64,000 nucleotides of DNA from Roseovarius spongiae (GCF_003651245.1 NZ_RAPE01000001.1:1-64000), one strand, 5' to 3'; shown: positions 27,587-38,569, counted from the first letter of the stretch. Program-made: numbers and translations. The notes: generated by a model from the letters alone, not told the origin.

Positions 27587-30547
27587 ATGACCAACCAATC
27601 CCCCAACGACGAGTTTCACGCGTCCAGCTTCATGCAGGGGCAGAACGCCGAGTATCTCGAACAGCTCTACGCGCGCTACGCGGGCGACCCGGACGCCGTG
27701 GACGAGGCATGGCGCGCGTTCTTTTCGCAGTTGGGCGATGATGATCGCGCGGTCCAGCAAGAGGCCGCCGGGCCAAGCTGGGCGCGGCCCGACTGGCCGC
27801 CGATGCCCGAGGACGACCTGACCGGCGCGCTGACCGGCGAATGGCCGGACGAGCCCGGCCCGGCGGAGGTCGGCAAGAAGATCGCCGGCAAGGCGCATGA
27901 GAAGGGCGTCGAGGTCAGCGACGAGGTGATCCAGCGCGCGGTGCTCGATTCGGTGCGCGCGCTGATGCTGATCCGCGCCTATCGCATCCGCGGGCACCTG
28001 GTGGCCGATCTCGATCCGCTGGGCCTGCGCGACCAGCCCTATCGCCCCGAGCTCGACCCGAAATCCTACGGCTTCACCGATGCGGACATGGACCGCCCGA
28101 TCTTCATCGACAACGTTCTGGGCCTTCAGATCGCCTCGGTGCGCGAGATCCTGGAGCTGGTGCGGCGCACCTACTGCGGCACCTTCGCGCTGCAATACAT
28201 GCATATCTCGGACCCCGACGAGGCCAACTGGCTCAAGGAGCGGATCGAGGGTTACGGCAAGGAGATCGGCTTTACCCGCGAGGGCCGCAAGGCGATCCTG
28301 AACAAGCTGGTCGAGGCCGAGGGGCTCGAGAAATTCCTGCATGTGAAATACATGGGCACCAAGCGGTTCGGCCTTGACGGGGGCGAGTCGCTGATCCCGG
28401 CGATGGAGCAGATCATCAAGCGCGGCGGCAGCCTTGGCGTCGAGGAGATCATCATCGGCATGCCCCACCGCGGGCGGCTGTCGGTGCTGGCCAACGTGAT
28501 GGGCAAGCCCTACCGCGCGATTTTCCACGAATTCCAGGGCGGCAGCTTCAAGCCCGAGGACGTGGACGGCTCGGGCGACGTGAAATACCACCTCGGCGCC
28601 TCGTCCGACCGCGAGTTCGACGGCAACGAGGTGCACCTGTCGCTGACCGCGAATCCCAGCCATCTGGAGGCGGTGAACCCCGTCGTGCTGGGCAAGGCGC
28701 GGGCCAAGCAGGACCAGCTCAACGACGAGGACCGCACCAAGGTGCTGCCGATCCTGCTGCATGGCGACGCGGCATTCGCCGGGCAGGGCGTGGTGGCCGA
28801 GTGTTTCGGCCTTTCCGGCCTCAAGGGGCACCGCACCGGCGGCACGATGCATATCGTGGTGAACAACCAGATCGGGTTCACCACCGCGCCGCATTTCAGC
28901 CGCTCGAGCCCCTATCCCACGGATATCGCGCTGATGGTCGAGGCGCCCATATTCCACGTCAACGGCGACGACCCCGAGGCGGTCGTGCACGCCGCGCGCG
29001 TGGCCACGGAGTTCCGGCAGAAGTTCCACAAGGACGTGGTGATCGACATCATCTGCTATCGCCGCTTCGGCCATAACGAGGGGGATGAGCCGATGTTCAC
29101 CAATCCCCTCATGTACAAGAAGATCAAGAAGCAGAAGACCACGCTCAGCCTCTATACCGAGCGGCTGGTCAATGACGGGCTGATCCCCGAGGGCGAGGTC
29201 GAGGACATGAAGGCCGCGTTCCAGTCCCACCTTTCGGACGAGTTCGAGGCCGGCGCCAACTACAAGCCGAACAAGGCCGACTGGCTTGACGGCAAGTGGT
29301 CCCATCTCGACCGCGACAATGAGGACTACCAACGCGGGCCGACGGCGATCGAGAAGGAGACCTTCGAGGAGATCGGCCGCGCCATCACCACCGCGCCCGA
29401 GGGCTTTCCGCTGCACAAGACGGTGCAGCGCTTGCTCGAGACCAAGGCGCGCATGTTCGAGACTGGCGAGGGGTTCGACTGGGCAACCGGCGAGGCGCTT
29501 GCCTTCGGCTCGCTCATGACCGAGGGCTTTCCGGTGCGCCTCGCCGGGCAGGACAGCGCGCGGGGCACCTTCAGCCAGCGCCATTCCGCGCTGATCAACC
29601 AGGACACCGAAGAGCGCTACTATCCGCTCAACCACGTCCGCGAGGGGCAGGGGCGCTACGAGGTCATCGATTCGATGCTCAGCGAATACGCGGTGCTGGG
29701 GTTCGAATATGGCTATTCGCTCGCCGAGCCGAACGCGCTCACGTTGTGGGAGGCGCAGTTCGGCGATTTCGCCAACGGCGCGCAGATCATGTTCGACCAG
29801 TTCATCTCGTCGGGGGAATCCAAGTGGCTGCGCATGTCCGGGCTGACCTGCCTGCTGCCCCACGGCTACGAGGGGCAGGGGCCGGAACACTCCTCCGCGC
29901 GGCTCGAGCGGTTCCTGACCATGTGCGGGCAGGACAACTGGATCGTCGCCAACTGCACGACGCCGGCCAACTATTTCCACATCCTGCGCCGGCAGCTTCA
30001 CCGGACCTTCCGCAAGCCGCTGATCCTTATGACGCCGAAATCGCTCTTGCGGCACAAGCTGGCGGTCAGCAAGGCCGAGGAATTCATCACCGGGTCGAGC
30101 TTTCACCGGGTGCTGTGGGATGACGCGCAATACGGCAATTCCGAAACCGAGCTGGCGCCCGACGACAAGATCCGGCGCGTGGTGATGTGTTCGGGCAAGG
30201 TCTATTACGATCTGCTGGAGGAACGCGACGCGCGCGGCATCGATGATATCTACCTGATGCGCTATGAGCAGTTCTATCCCTTCCCCGCCCAGTCCTCGGT
30301 GAAGGAGCTGGAGCGGTTCAAGCAGGCCGAGATGGTCTGGTGCCAGGAAGAGCCGAAGAACCAGGGCGCATGGTCCTTCATCGAGCCCAACATCGAATGG
30401 GTGCTGGGGCGCATCAAGGCCAAGCACACCCGCCCGGTCTATGTCGGCCGCGCCGCCGCCGCCTCGCCTGCGACGGGGCTCGCCTCGCAGCACAAAGCAC
30501 AACAATCCGCGCTGGTCGACGCCGCGCTGACGATCGAAGGGAAATAA
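27587..30547 (+). CDS. sucA: 2-oxoglutarate dehydrogenase E1 component
   Basis: Thiamine-diphosphate-dependent E1 of the 2-oxoglutarate dehydrogenase complex, 986 residues, slightly longer than the E. coli protein, as usual in alphaproteobacteria. The N-terminal E2-binding segment SFMQGQNAEYLEQLYARYAGDP is present, then RAYRIRGHLVADLDPLG, the ThDP/substrate region IGMPHRGRLSVLANVMGKP, HLSLTANPSHLEAVNPVV, the Mg/ThDP motif GDAAFAGQG...NNQIGFTT, RRFGHNEGDEP, and the transketolase-like C-terminal half (RGTFSQRHSAL, LLPHGYEGQGPEHSSARLERFL). sucB follows after three bases, so the two are translated together. Confidence 0.97.
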   Translation: MTNQSPNDEFHASSFMQGQNAEYLEQLYARYAGDPDAVDEAWRAFFSQLGDDDRAVQQEAAGPSWARPDWPPMPEDDLTGALTGEWPDEPGPAEVGKKIAGKAHEKGVEVSDEVIQRAVLDSVRALMLIRAYRIRGHLVADLDPLGLRDQPYRPELDPKSYGFTDADMDRPIFIDNVLGLQIASVREILELVRRTYCGTFALQYMHISDPDEANWLKERIEGYGKEIGFTREGRKAILNKLVEAEGLEKFLHVKYMGTKRFGLDGGESLIPAMEQIIKRGGSLGVEEIIIGMPHRGRLSVLANVMGKPYRAIFHEFQGGSFKPEDVDGSGDVKYHLGASSDREFDGNEVHLSLTANPSHLEAVNPVVLGKARAKQDQLNDEDRTKVLPILLHGDAAFAGQGVVAECFGLSGLKGHRTGGTMHIVVNNQIGFTTAPHFSRSSPYPTDIALMVEAPIFHVNGDDPEAVVHAARVATEFRQKFHKDVVIDIICYRRFGHNEGDEPMFTNPLMYKKIKKQKTTLSLYTERLVNDGLIPEGEVEDMKAAFQSHLSDEFEAGANYKPNKADWLDGKWSHLDRDNEDYQRGPTAIEKETFEEIGRAITTAPEGFPLHKTVQRLLETKARMFETGEGFDWATGEALAFGSLMTEGFPVRLAGQDSARGTFSQRHSALINQDTEERYYPLNHVREGQGRYEVIDSMLSEYAVLGFEYGYSLAEPNALTLWEAQFGDFANGAQIMFDQFISSGESKWLRMSGLTCLLPHGYEGQGPEHSSARLERFLTMCGQDNWIVANCTTPANYFHILRRQLHRTFRKPLILMTPKSLLRHKLAVSKAEEFITGSSFHRVLWDDAQYGNSETELAPDDKIRRVVMCSGKVYYDLLEERDARGIDDIYLMRYEQFYPFPAQSSVKELERFKQAEMVWCQEEPKNQGAWSFIEPNIEWVLGRIKAKHTRPVYVGRAAAASPATGLASQHKAQQSALVDAALTIEGK

Positions 30548-30550
30548 GCC

Positions 30551-32119
<1,569 letters not shown>

Positions 32120-32125
32120 GGGGGC

Positions 32126-32265
32126 GGTGGGTTGGAAACCCACCCTACGCCACCCCGTAGGGTGGGGTTTCACCCCACCATGCCATCGCGACCGCTCTGC
32201 CGCACGCGTCCACGCCGGGCTGAAGCCCGGCCTACGCGAGACCCGTAGGGCGGGCTTCAGCCCGC
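32126..32265. repeat. two head-to-head palindrome pairs (REP-like)
   Basis: Four hairpins in two pairs. Pair 1: GGTGGGTT/AACCCACC (32126-32144) and GGTGGGG/CCCCACC (32161-32179), facing each other through CCCACCCTACG ... CGTAGGGTGGG. Pair 2: GCCGGGC/GCCCGGC (32214-32231) and GCGGGCT/AGCCCGC (32250-32265), again with CTACG ... CGTAG between. A related single hairpin with CTACG lies at 2356-2379. The shared CTACG/CGTAG flank and exchangeable stems fit a dispersed REP/BIME-type family. It may also end or stabilise the suc transcript. Confidence 0.7.
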
Positions 32266-32286
32266 TATCGACGAAAGGACGCCGCC

Positions 32287-32697
32287 ATGACCCCTGAACT
32301 CACCGCCCTTACCCTCGCCGCGCTCCTGCAAGTGGTGCAATACGCCCTCATGGCGGTCCCCGCCAATCTCGAACTCGGGCCGGGCAAGACGCTTTCGCCG
32401 CGCGATCCCGAGCGCATGGAAAGGCCGCTGGAGCAGCAGGTCAGCCCGCGCACCGGGCGGCTCTTTCGCGCGCTCAACAACCATTTCGAGGGGCTGATCC
32501 TGTTCACCATCGCCTGCGTCGTCGTCACGCTCGCGGGCCAGTCCACCGCCCTCACCGCCGCCTGCGCGTGGCTCTATCTGGTCGCGCGCGTGCTCTATGT
32601 GCCGGCCTACGCCTTCGGCCTCGTGCCGTGGCGTTCGCTGATCTGGGCGGTGGGGTTCGGCGCGACCGTGCTGATGCTTCTCGCGGCGCTGTTCTGA
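32287..32697 (+). CDS. MAPEG family membrane protein
   Basis: A 136-residue membrane protein with the MAPEG (membrane-associated eicosanoid/glutathione metabolism) pattern: an N-terminal helix (residues 4-24), the RTGRLFRALNNHFEGLILF segment with the conserved Arg-x-x-x-x-N-x-x-E, and three further helices at about 64-82, 87-106 and 113-135. Bacterial members are often glutathione-transferase-like, but substrates are unknown. It lies between the palindromic repeats and lpd, interrupting the usual sucB-lpd pairing; a GAGTATTT motif follows its stop. Confidence 0.85.
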   Translation: MTPELTALTLAALLQVVQYALMAVPANLELGPGKTLSPRDPERMERPLEQQVSPRTGRLFRALNNHFEGLILFTIACVVVTLAGQSTALTAACAWLYLVARVLYVPAYAFGLVPWRSLIWAVGFGATVLMLLAALF

Positions 32698-32698
32698 C

Positions 32699-32723
32699 CG
32701 TTCAATGTTCCCAAAATACTCGG
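32699..32723 (-). other. GAGTATTT-family intergenic motif, copy 1
   Basis: Read on the minus strand, this is CCGAGTATT-TT-GGGAACATTGAACG. It is identical at 23 of 25 positions to the copy at 38570-38594, which is on the plus strand. It starts two bases after the MAPEG stop codon. Related, more diverged copies lie at 43856-43879 and 48933-48955. Function unknown. Confidence 0.6.
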
Positions 32724-32826
32724 ATCCGACCCATGCGGCCGGGCGCCGCGCCCCGCGTTCCGGTTGACCCCGAGGCCAATCAGGGTCAGTTTGCGCAGAC
32801 TCCAAACACTAGAGGGGATGAACCCA

Positions 32827-34215
32827 ATGGCCTCCTATGACGTGATCGTAATCGGCTCCGGCCCCGGTGGGTATGTCGCCGCCATCCGCTGCGCGCAACT
32901 GGGTTTGAAAACCGCCTGCGTCGAGGGGCGCGAGACGCTGGGCGGCACCTGTCTCAACGTTGGCTGCATCCCCTCCAAGGCGCTGTTGCACGCCTCGCAC
33001 ATGCTGCACGAGGCCGAGGAGAATTTCGCCAAGATGGGCCTCAAGGGCAAGTCGCCGTCGGTCGACTGGAAGCAGATGCTGTCCTACAAGGACGACACCA
33101 TCGGCCAGAACACCAAGGGCATCGAATTCCTGTTCAAGAAGAACAAGATCGACTGGCTCAAGGGGTGGGGATCGATCCCGGAGGCGGGCAAGGTCAAGGT
33201 CGGGGACGACACCCACGAGGCGAAGAACATCATCGTCGCCACCGGCTCTGAGCCCGCCGCGCTCAAGGGGGTCGAGGTTGACGAGAAGGTCGTCGTCACT
33301 TCCACCGGCGCGCTGGAGCTCGGCAAGGTGCCGAAGAAGCTGGTGGTGATCGGCGCGGGGGTGATCGGGCTCGAGCTCGGCTCGGTCTATGCGCGGCTGG
33401 GGTCCGAGGTGACGGTGGTGGAGTTCCTCGACCACATCACGCCGGGCATGGACGCAGAGGTGCAGAAGACGCTGCAGCGCACGCTCAAGAAACAGGGGCT
33501 CAAGTTCATCATGGGCGCCGCCGTGCAGAAGACCGAGGCGACCAAGACCAAGGCCAAGGTGCATTACAAGCTGCGCAAGGACGATAGCGAAGAGGTGCTC
33601 GACGCCGATGTCGTGCTGGTTTCCACCGGGCGCCGGCCCTACACGGACGGGCTCGGCCTGTCCGAGTTGGGCGTCGAGATGAGCGACAAGGGCCAGGTCA
33701 AGACCGATGAGCACTGGCGGACCAACGTGAAGGGCATCTACGCCATCGGCGACGCGATCGACGGTCCCATGCTCGCCCACAAGGCCGAGGACGAGGGCAT
33801 GGCCGCCGCCGAGGTGATCGCGGGCAGGCATGGCCACGTCAATTACGGCGTGATCCCGTCGGTGATCTACACCCATCCCGAGGTCGCCGCCGTGGGCAAG
33901 ACCGAAGCGGAGCTGAAGGACGAGGGCCGCGCATACAAGGTCGGCAAGTTCCCCTTCATGGGCAACGCGCGCGCCAAGGCGATGTTCGCGGGCGATGGTT
34001 TCGTGAAGCTGATCGCCGACAAGGAGACCGACCGCATCCTTGGCTGTCACATTATCGGCCCCGGCGCGGGCGATCTGATCCACGAGGTCTGCGTCGCGAT
34101 GGAATTCGGCGCCTCGGCGGAGGATCTGGCGCTGACCTGCCACGCGCATCCGACCTTCTCGGAGGCGGTCCGCGAGGCGGCGCTGGCCTGCGGCGACGGG
34201 GCGATTCACGCCTGA
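32827..34215 (+). CDS. lpd: dihydrolipoyl dehydrogenase
   Basis: The E3 flavoprotein that reoxidises dihydrolipoamide in 2-keto acid dehydrogenase complexes. From the ATG at 32827 it is 462 residues ([19 protein letters not shown]). An ATG three codons upstream (32818) directly abuts the AGAGGGG ribosome binding site and is less likely. Key elements: FAD-binding [12 protein letters not shown], redox-active disulfide [19 protein letters not shown]-binding [32 protein letters not shown], and the C-terminal [14 protein letters not shown] with the catalytic His-Glu pair. As the last gene of the suc block it most likely serves the 2-oxoglutarate complex. Confidence 0.96.
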   Translation: MASYDVIVIGSGPGGYVAAIRCAQLGLKTACVEGRETLGGTCLNVGCIPSKALLHASHMLHEAEENFAKMGLKGKSPSVDWKQMLSYKDDTIGQNTKGIEFLFKKNKIDWLKGWGSIPEAGKVKVGDDTHEAKNIIVATGSEPAALKGVEVDEKVVVTSTGALELGKVPKKLVVIGAGVIGLELGSVYARLGSEVTVVEFLDHITPGMDAEVQKTLQRTLKKQGLKFIMGAAVQKTEATKTKAKVHYKLRKDDSEEVLDADVVLVSTGRRPYTDGLGLSELGVEMSDKGQVKTDEHWRTNVKGIYAIGDAIDGPMLAHKAEDEGMAAAEVIAGRHGHVNYGVIPSVIYTHPEVAAVGKTEAELKDEGRAYKVGKFPFMGNARAKAMFAGDGFVKLIADKETDRILGCHIIGPGAGDLIHEVCVAMEFGASAEDLALTCHAHPTFSEAVREAALACGDGAIHA

Positions 34216-34239
34216 GCGGGCGCGGCGCGCGGGCCGGTT

Positions 34240-34998
34240 TCAGTCCAGGCCGCGCGCCTCTTCCTCCTGTTCCAGCACGAAACCGGCCTCGGTCATGAGC
34301 GCGTCCGACGCGCTCTCGACCTCGGTTTCCAGTTGTTTCATGAACCCGGCCTTGTCGAGCCCGGCGGGGATGCGCGGGAGGAATTCGACCACCGCGAGGC
34401 CCGGCTTGCGCATGATCCCCTTGCGCGGCCAGAACACGCCGACATTCGTGGCGACCGGCACGCAATCCTGCCCCAGTTCCTGGTAGAGTACGCTCGAGCC
34501 GACCTTGTAGGGCGCCTTCACCCCCGGCGCGATGCGGGTGCCCTGCGAATAGATGATGAGCTGCCCCGGCGCCTGCGCGCCGCGCGCGACGTCCTTGACC
34601 ATCTTCTTGATCGCCTGGCTGCGCTTGCCCCGGTCGACCGGGACGCAGCCGATGCGCAGCGCGTACTGGCCGATCACCGGCGCGTACATCAGTTCGCGCT
34701 TCATGATGAACTTGCCCGCCGGGACCGAGCCGAAGATCAGGATGATGTCGAGAAAGGATTGATGCTTGGCCGCGATCAGCACCTCGTCGGTCGGTGGCGT
34801 TCCGCGCACCTCGGTGCGCAGTCCGACCATCCACCGGGCGGTCCAGCGCACCCAGACGCACCACGCCTTGCACGCCGCGCGCGCGCCGCGGCGGCTGAAC
34901 AGCGCCCAGGGCAGGAACAGGATGCCGAGCACCCCCATCATCGCGTAGATCTGCACGACGAAGACCAGCGAACGGAGCCATTGCAGCGCGTGCGTCAC
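34240..34998 (-). CDS. plsC: 1-acyl-sn-glycerol-3-phosphate acyltransferase
   Basis: PlsC acylates lysophosphatidic acid to phosphatidic acid at the inner membrane. 252 residues, with an N-terminal hydrophobic helix (residues 8-33) and the acyltransferase motifs: H-Q-S-F-L-D (HX4D, motif I), GCVPVDRG (motif II), S-Q-G-T-R (motif III, where most relatives have E-G-T-R) and CVPVATN-VG (motif IV). It begins with GTG overlapping the ftsX stop (GTGA), so it is translationally coupled to ftsX. It converges with lpd across only 24 bases. Confidence 0.92.
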   Translation of the reverse strand: MTHALQWLRSLVFVVQIYAMMGVLGILFLPWALFSRRGARAACKAWCVWVRWTARWMVGLRTEVRGTPPTDEVLIAAKHQSFLDIILIFGSVPAGKFIMKRELMYAPVIGQYALRIGCVPVDRGKRSQAIKKMVKDVARGAQAPGQLIIYSQGTRIAPGVKAPYKVGSSVLYQELGQDCVPVATNVGVFWPRKGIMRKPGLAVVEFLPRIPAGLDKAGFMKQLETEVESASDALMTEAGFVLEQEEEARGLD

Positions 34999-35900
34999 GA
35001 CATTTCCCCCAGCGTCCGGCGCGCCGCCGCGCGGGTGGCGAGGAAGGCGACCAGCGCGGCCAGCGGCGGGATCAGCGGCGGCCAGAGCCAGCCCCAGCCC
35101 CGGAAGCCGAGCCCGGTGAGGAAGCCGCCGCCGACCTCCGCGCTGGGCAGGAGCGCGATCGCCACGCAGCCGAGCAGGGTTCCCACCGCCGCGCCGGTCA
35201 GCGCGCGCAGGGTGAAGCGGCGCACGAAGGCCCGCGCGATGTAGCGGTCGCGCGCCCCCACGAGGCGCAGCACCCCGATCACCTGCGCGTTGGCCGCCAG
35301 CGCCGCGCCCGCCGCCAGCGTGATCATCGCCGCCACCGTCGCCGCGATCAGCCCGAGCGAGACCCAGCCCAGCATGCGCAGTCGCGACGCCGCGCGCACC
35401 AGCGGCGCGCGCCAGCGGGTGTGATCGTCAAGCACCGCGCCCGGCGCCTCGGCGGAGAGGCGCAGCCGCAACCCGGCGGCGTCATAGCCCGCGCCCTCCT
35501 CGATCACCTCGATCAGCCGGGGGATCGGCAGGCTTTCCACCGGCAGGTCTGGGCCGAACCAGGGTTCGAGCAGCGCGCGTTGCTCGTCATCCGAGAGCGC
35601 GCGGGCCGAGGCGACGCCGGGCGTGGTTTCCAGCACCCGCAGCGCGGCCTCGGTCTGGGCGGCCATCTGCCCCTCGGGGGCCGAGATGCGCAGCGTGGAC
35701 GAGCGCGCCAGCTCCTCCCCCCAGCGGTCGGCGAGCCGCGACGTCGCCAGCGACAGCGCCAGCGCGAACACGGCGAGGAACGCCATCGCCGCGGCGGCGA
35801 ACAGCGTGAGCGAGGCGGTGAAGCCGGTGGGCGGCACGACCCGGTCGGCCTGGCTGTCGCCTTTCATCAGGGTGCGCAGATCGCTGAGCCGGGGTTTCAC
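34995..35900 (-). CDS. ftsX: cell division protein FtsX
   Basis: The membrane partner of FtsE; in model bacteria FtsEX activates cell-wall hydrolases at the septum. The GTG at 35900 overlaps the ftsE stop (GTGA) and gives 301 residues (VKPRLSDLRTLMKGD). There is an N-terminal membrane helix (about residues 31-52), an external domain with SDDEQRALLEPWFG and LPRLIEV-like segments, then three helices (about 175-200, 225-245, 270-292), matching the four-helix FtsX topology. It is coupled to plsC downstream by a second GTGA overlap. Confidence 0.9.
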   Translation of the reverse strand: MKPRLSDLRTLMKGDSQADRVVPPTGFTASLTLFAAAAMAFLAVFALALSLATSRLADRWGEELARSSTLRISAPEGQMAAQTEAALRVLETTPGVASARALSDDEQRALLEPWFGPDLPVESLPIPRLIEVIEEGAGYDAAGLRLRLSAEAPGAVLDDHTRWRAPLVRAASRLRMLGWVSLGLIAATVAAMITLAAGAALAANAQVIGVLRLVGARDRYIARAFVRRFTLRALTGAAVGTLLGCVAIALLPSAEVGGGFLTGLGFRGWGWLWPPLIPPLAALVAFLATRAAARRTLGEMS

Positions 35901-36574
35901 AGGTCGGCCCCCGCCAGTTGCAGACGCCGGTTCGAGATGCGCAGCACGCGGGCCTGCACATGCGGCTTGGCCGCGCGGATCAGCGCAAGGTCGTGAGTGG
36001 CGATCATGATCGTCTTGCCCATGCGGTTCAGCTCGACCAGCAGGCGCATCAGGCGTTGGGACATGTCCCAGTCGACGTTGCCGGTGGGTTCGTCCGCGAG
36101 GATCGCGTCGGGCGACATGATGACCGCGCGGGCGAGCGCGGCGCGCTGGCGCTCCCCGCCCGAGAGTTCGGGGGGCAGGGCGTCGGCGCGGGCGGTCAGG
36201 CCGACCCATTCGGTCAGTTCCCTGAGGTTGTCCTGCTCCGCCGCGGCGTCGCGGTCGGAAACGGTGAGCGGCAGCGCGATGTTCTCGGCGACGCTCAGGT
36301 GGTTGAGGAACTGGCAGTCCTGGTGAACCACGCCGATCCGGCGGCGGGCGAGGGCAATGTCGTCGCGGCCCATGGCGCGCACGTCCTGCCCGAAGAGATG
36401 CACGAAGCCGGCCGTGGGTATCAGCGCGCCGTAGCAGAGCTTGAGCAGCGTGGTCTTGCCCGCGCCCGAGGGGCCGGTCAGGAAGTGGAACGATCCGGGC
36501 TGGAGCTTCAGCGTGATGTCGCTGAGCAATTCGGCCCCGCCATAGCTGTAGGCGACGTTTTCCAGCTCGATCAC
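35897..36574 (-). CDS. ftsE: cell division ATP-binding protein FtsE
   Basis: ABC-type ATPase of the FtsEX complex, 225 residues. Walker A GPSGAGKTTLLKL (about residues 38-50), Q-loop IGVVHQDCQFL, signature LSGGERQRAALARA, Walker B AILADEPTGNVD and the H-loop IATHD are all intact. First gene of ftsE-ftsX-plsC on the minus strand, divergent from the zinc-ribbon gene at 36759 across 184 bases, which presumably holds both promoters. Confidence 0.95.
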   Translation of the reverse strand: MIELENVAYSYGGAELLSDITLKLQPGSFHFLTGPSGAGKTTLLKLCYGALIPTAGFVHLFGQDVRAMGRDDIALARRRIGVVHQDCQFLNHLSVAENIALPLTVSDRDAAAEQDNLRELTEWVGLTARADALPPELSGGERQRAALARAVIMSPDAILADEPTGNVDWDMSQRLMRLLVELNRMGKTIMIATHDLALIRAAKPHVQARVLRISNRRLQLAGADL

Positions 36575-36758
36575 GCAAGGCCCCTTTTCCGATCCGCCCC
36601 CTGAATGCCCGAGCGCGAGCGCGCTTGCAATCGCGTGCGCGCATTTCCTTTGCTCTTTTCGGGCGGTCCGTTACACCTTATGCTAAGGGAAAACCCGTGC
36701 CGGCCCGCATTGCGGCGCAGGCGGAGAAGGAACCGGACGAGGCTAGTGGGGTGATCGA

Positions 36759-37631
36759 ATGAGGCTGACCTGCCCGAATTGCGGGGCGCAATACGAGATC
36801 CCCGATGACGTTCTTCCCGAGACCGGGCGCGATGTCCAGTGCTCAAATTGCGGCGATACGTGGTTTCAGCATCATCCCGATCATGACCCCGCCAAAGAGG
36901 CCGAGCCTGCCGAATTCGCCCGCGCCCCGGCCCCGGATGCGCCGCAGGACGCCCCACAGGGGGCGGATGACGACGCGCATGCGCAAGGTGATGCGCCGGG
37001 GCCGGCCGCCGCCACGCCGACCGGCTCGCCGCGCCGGGAACTCGACCCCGAGGTGAGCAGCGTGCTGCGCGAGGAGGCCGAGCGCGAGGCGCGGGCGCGG
37101 GCGCGCGAGGCCGGCAATCTTGAATCCCAGCCCGAACTGGGGCTGGACGACGGCGCGGAGGACATGGACCGGCGCAGCCGCGAGGCCCGCGCCCGCATGG
37201 CGCGTCTGCGCGGCGAACCCGATCCGGCGCCGGATGGCGACGCAGCGGCGGCGGGCGGCGAGATCGACCCGACATCGCGCCGCGGCCTGTTGCCCGATAT
37301 CGAGGAGATCAATTCGTCCCTGCGCAACGAAGAGAGCGCGGCCGACGCCGACGCCATGCAGGACGCCTATCCCGAGGCGCCCGACCCGGCGCAGGCGGGC
37401 GGCGGTTTTCGGCGCGGCTTCCTGCTGGTCGTGGCGCTGGCGGTGATCCTGCTGCTGCTTTACGTCTTCGCGCCGCAGATCGGGCGCGCGGTGCCGGCGC
37501 TGTCGGATGTCATGAACGAGTACGTCATCGTGGTGAATGACGGGCGGCGCTGGCTTGACGGGCAGGCGGCGGCGCTGATGCTCTGGCTTGACGGGATGGC
37601 CTCCTCCGCCCCCGCCGCGGAGGGGAGCTGA
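36759..37631 (+). CDS. MJ0042-type zinc-ribbon protein with one membrane segment
   Basis: A 290-residue protein. Residues 1-37 form a zinc ribbon of the MJ0042 type: MRLTCPNCGAQYEIPDDVL followed by VQCSNCGDTWFQ, giving two CxxC pairs. A long acidic, Ala/Pro/Arg-rich, probably disordered middle (40-215) follows, including the repeated (E/A)-R-A-R-A-R-E-A type helix near 105. A single membrane helix lies at about residues 226-243, with a short external tail. Related proteins are widespread in alphaproteobacteria beside ftsEX; function is not established. A cytoplasmic zinc-ribbon tethered to the membrane near a division locus suggests a regulatory or scaffold role, which is inference. Confidence 0.85.
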   Translation: MRLTCPNCGAQYEIPDDVLPETGRDVQCSNCGDTWFQHHPDHDPAKEAEPAEFARAPAPDAPQDAPQGADDDAHAQGDAPGPAAATPTGSPRRELDPEVSSVLREEAEREARARAREAGNLESQPELGLDDGAEDMDRRSREARARMARLRGEPDPAPDGDAAAAGGEIDPTSRRGLLPDIEEINSSLRNEESAADADAMQDAYPEAPDPAQAGGGFRRGFLLVVALAVILLLLYVFAPQIGRAVPALSDVMNEYVIVVNDGRRWLDGQAAALMLWLDGMASSAPAAEGS

Positions 37632-37660
37632 CCGCAAGGCGGTCGCCCCGGTCCCATGCA

Positions 37661-38554
37661 ATGACCCGTCCCGTGGTTTCACAGTCGCTCGCCCCGGTGT
37701 TGCTGACCTTTCTCTCGGCGATCTTCTGGGGCCTGTGGTGGATTCCGATGCGCTACCTCGGGGCCCAGGGGCTTTCGGGGGCGCAGGCGCCGATCCTGAC
37801 CAACCTCGGCGCCAGCATCGCGATCGGGGCGTGGCTGATCGCGACGCGCCGCCCGGTGCGGCTGAACCGGCGGGCGCTGGCCGGGGCGGCGCTGGTCGGG
37901 GGCGCGCTGACGTTCTACTCGATCTCGCTGGGGATCACGGACGTGTTGCGCGCGATCCTGCTCTTCTACCTCGCGCCGGCCTGGAGCAAGGTCATCGAAT
38001 GGGCCGTGCTGGGGCAGCGCTGGCGGCATTCGGCCACTCTGACGCTGCTCATGGCGCTGATGGGCGCGTTCCTCGTGCTTGGCGGCGACGTGTCGCTGGC
38101 GGGGGTCGGGCTGGGCGACGGGGTCGCGATCCTCTCGGGCCTGTGCTGGGCCGTCGGCGCGACCTTTCTCTTTACCGAGGGGCGCGCGCCGGCGGGGGCG
38201 GTCACGTTGGCGACGCTGCTGTTCAGCGTGCTGATCGCGGCCGGGTTCATGGTGGTCGTCGGGGATGCGCTGCCGGCGGCGCCGGACCCGATGGTGCTGT
38301 CGACCGGGCTCGGGCTCGGGGCGGTCTATATCCTGCCGGTGATGTTTCTCACGCTCTGGAGCGCGCAGCGCCTGTCGCCGGCGCTGCTGAGCTTTCTCTT
38401 CACGCTGGAAATCCTGTCGGGCGTCATATCGGGCGCGGTGCTGCTGGATGAGCGGTTCGGCGCGGCGCAGGTCGCGGGGGCGGCGCTGATCCTTGCCGCG
38501 GCGCTGATCGAGGTGATCCTGGCGCTGCGCGCAAGGCCGGTCCGGCCCGCCTGA
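37661..38554 (+). CDS. EamA/DMT family transporter
   Basis: A 297-residue polytopic membrane protein of the drug/metabolite transporter superfamily, with two EamA repeats and about ten hydrophobic helices. The second half shows the family-type ending (ALLSFLFTLEILSGVISGAVLLDERFGAAQVAGAALILAAALIEV). GLWWIPMRYL in helix 1 is distinctive of one subgroup. Substrate unknown. It follows the zinc-ribbon gene after 29 bases and converges with the Sua5-type gene, with a GAGTATT-family motif between them. Confidence 0.9.
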   Translation: MTRPVVSQSLAPVLLTFLSAIFWGLWWIPMRYLGAQGLSGAQAPILTNLGASIAIGAWLIATRRPVRLNRRALAGAALVGGALTFYSISLGITDVLRAILLFYLAPAWSKVIEWAVLGQRWRHSATLTLLMALMGAFLVLGGDVSLAGVGLGDGVAILSGLCWAVGATFLFTEGRAPAGAVTLATLLFSVLIAAGFMVVVGDALPAAPDPMVLSTGLGLGAVYILPVMFLTLWSAQRLSPALLSFLFTLEILSGVISGAVLLDERFGAAQVAGAALILAAALIEVILALRARPVRPA

Positions 38555-38569
38555 GGCCGGGTGCGGGAG

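Noticed and set aside
27491..30505. 1004-codon minus-strand open frame
   Set aside because: Antisense of sucA with no recognisable domain; typical long shadow in GC-rich sequence.
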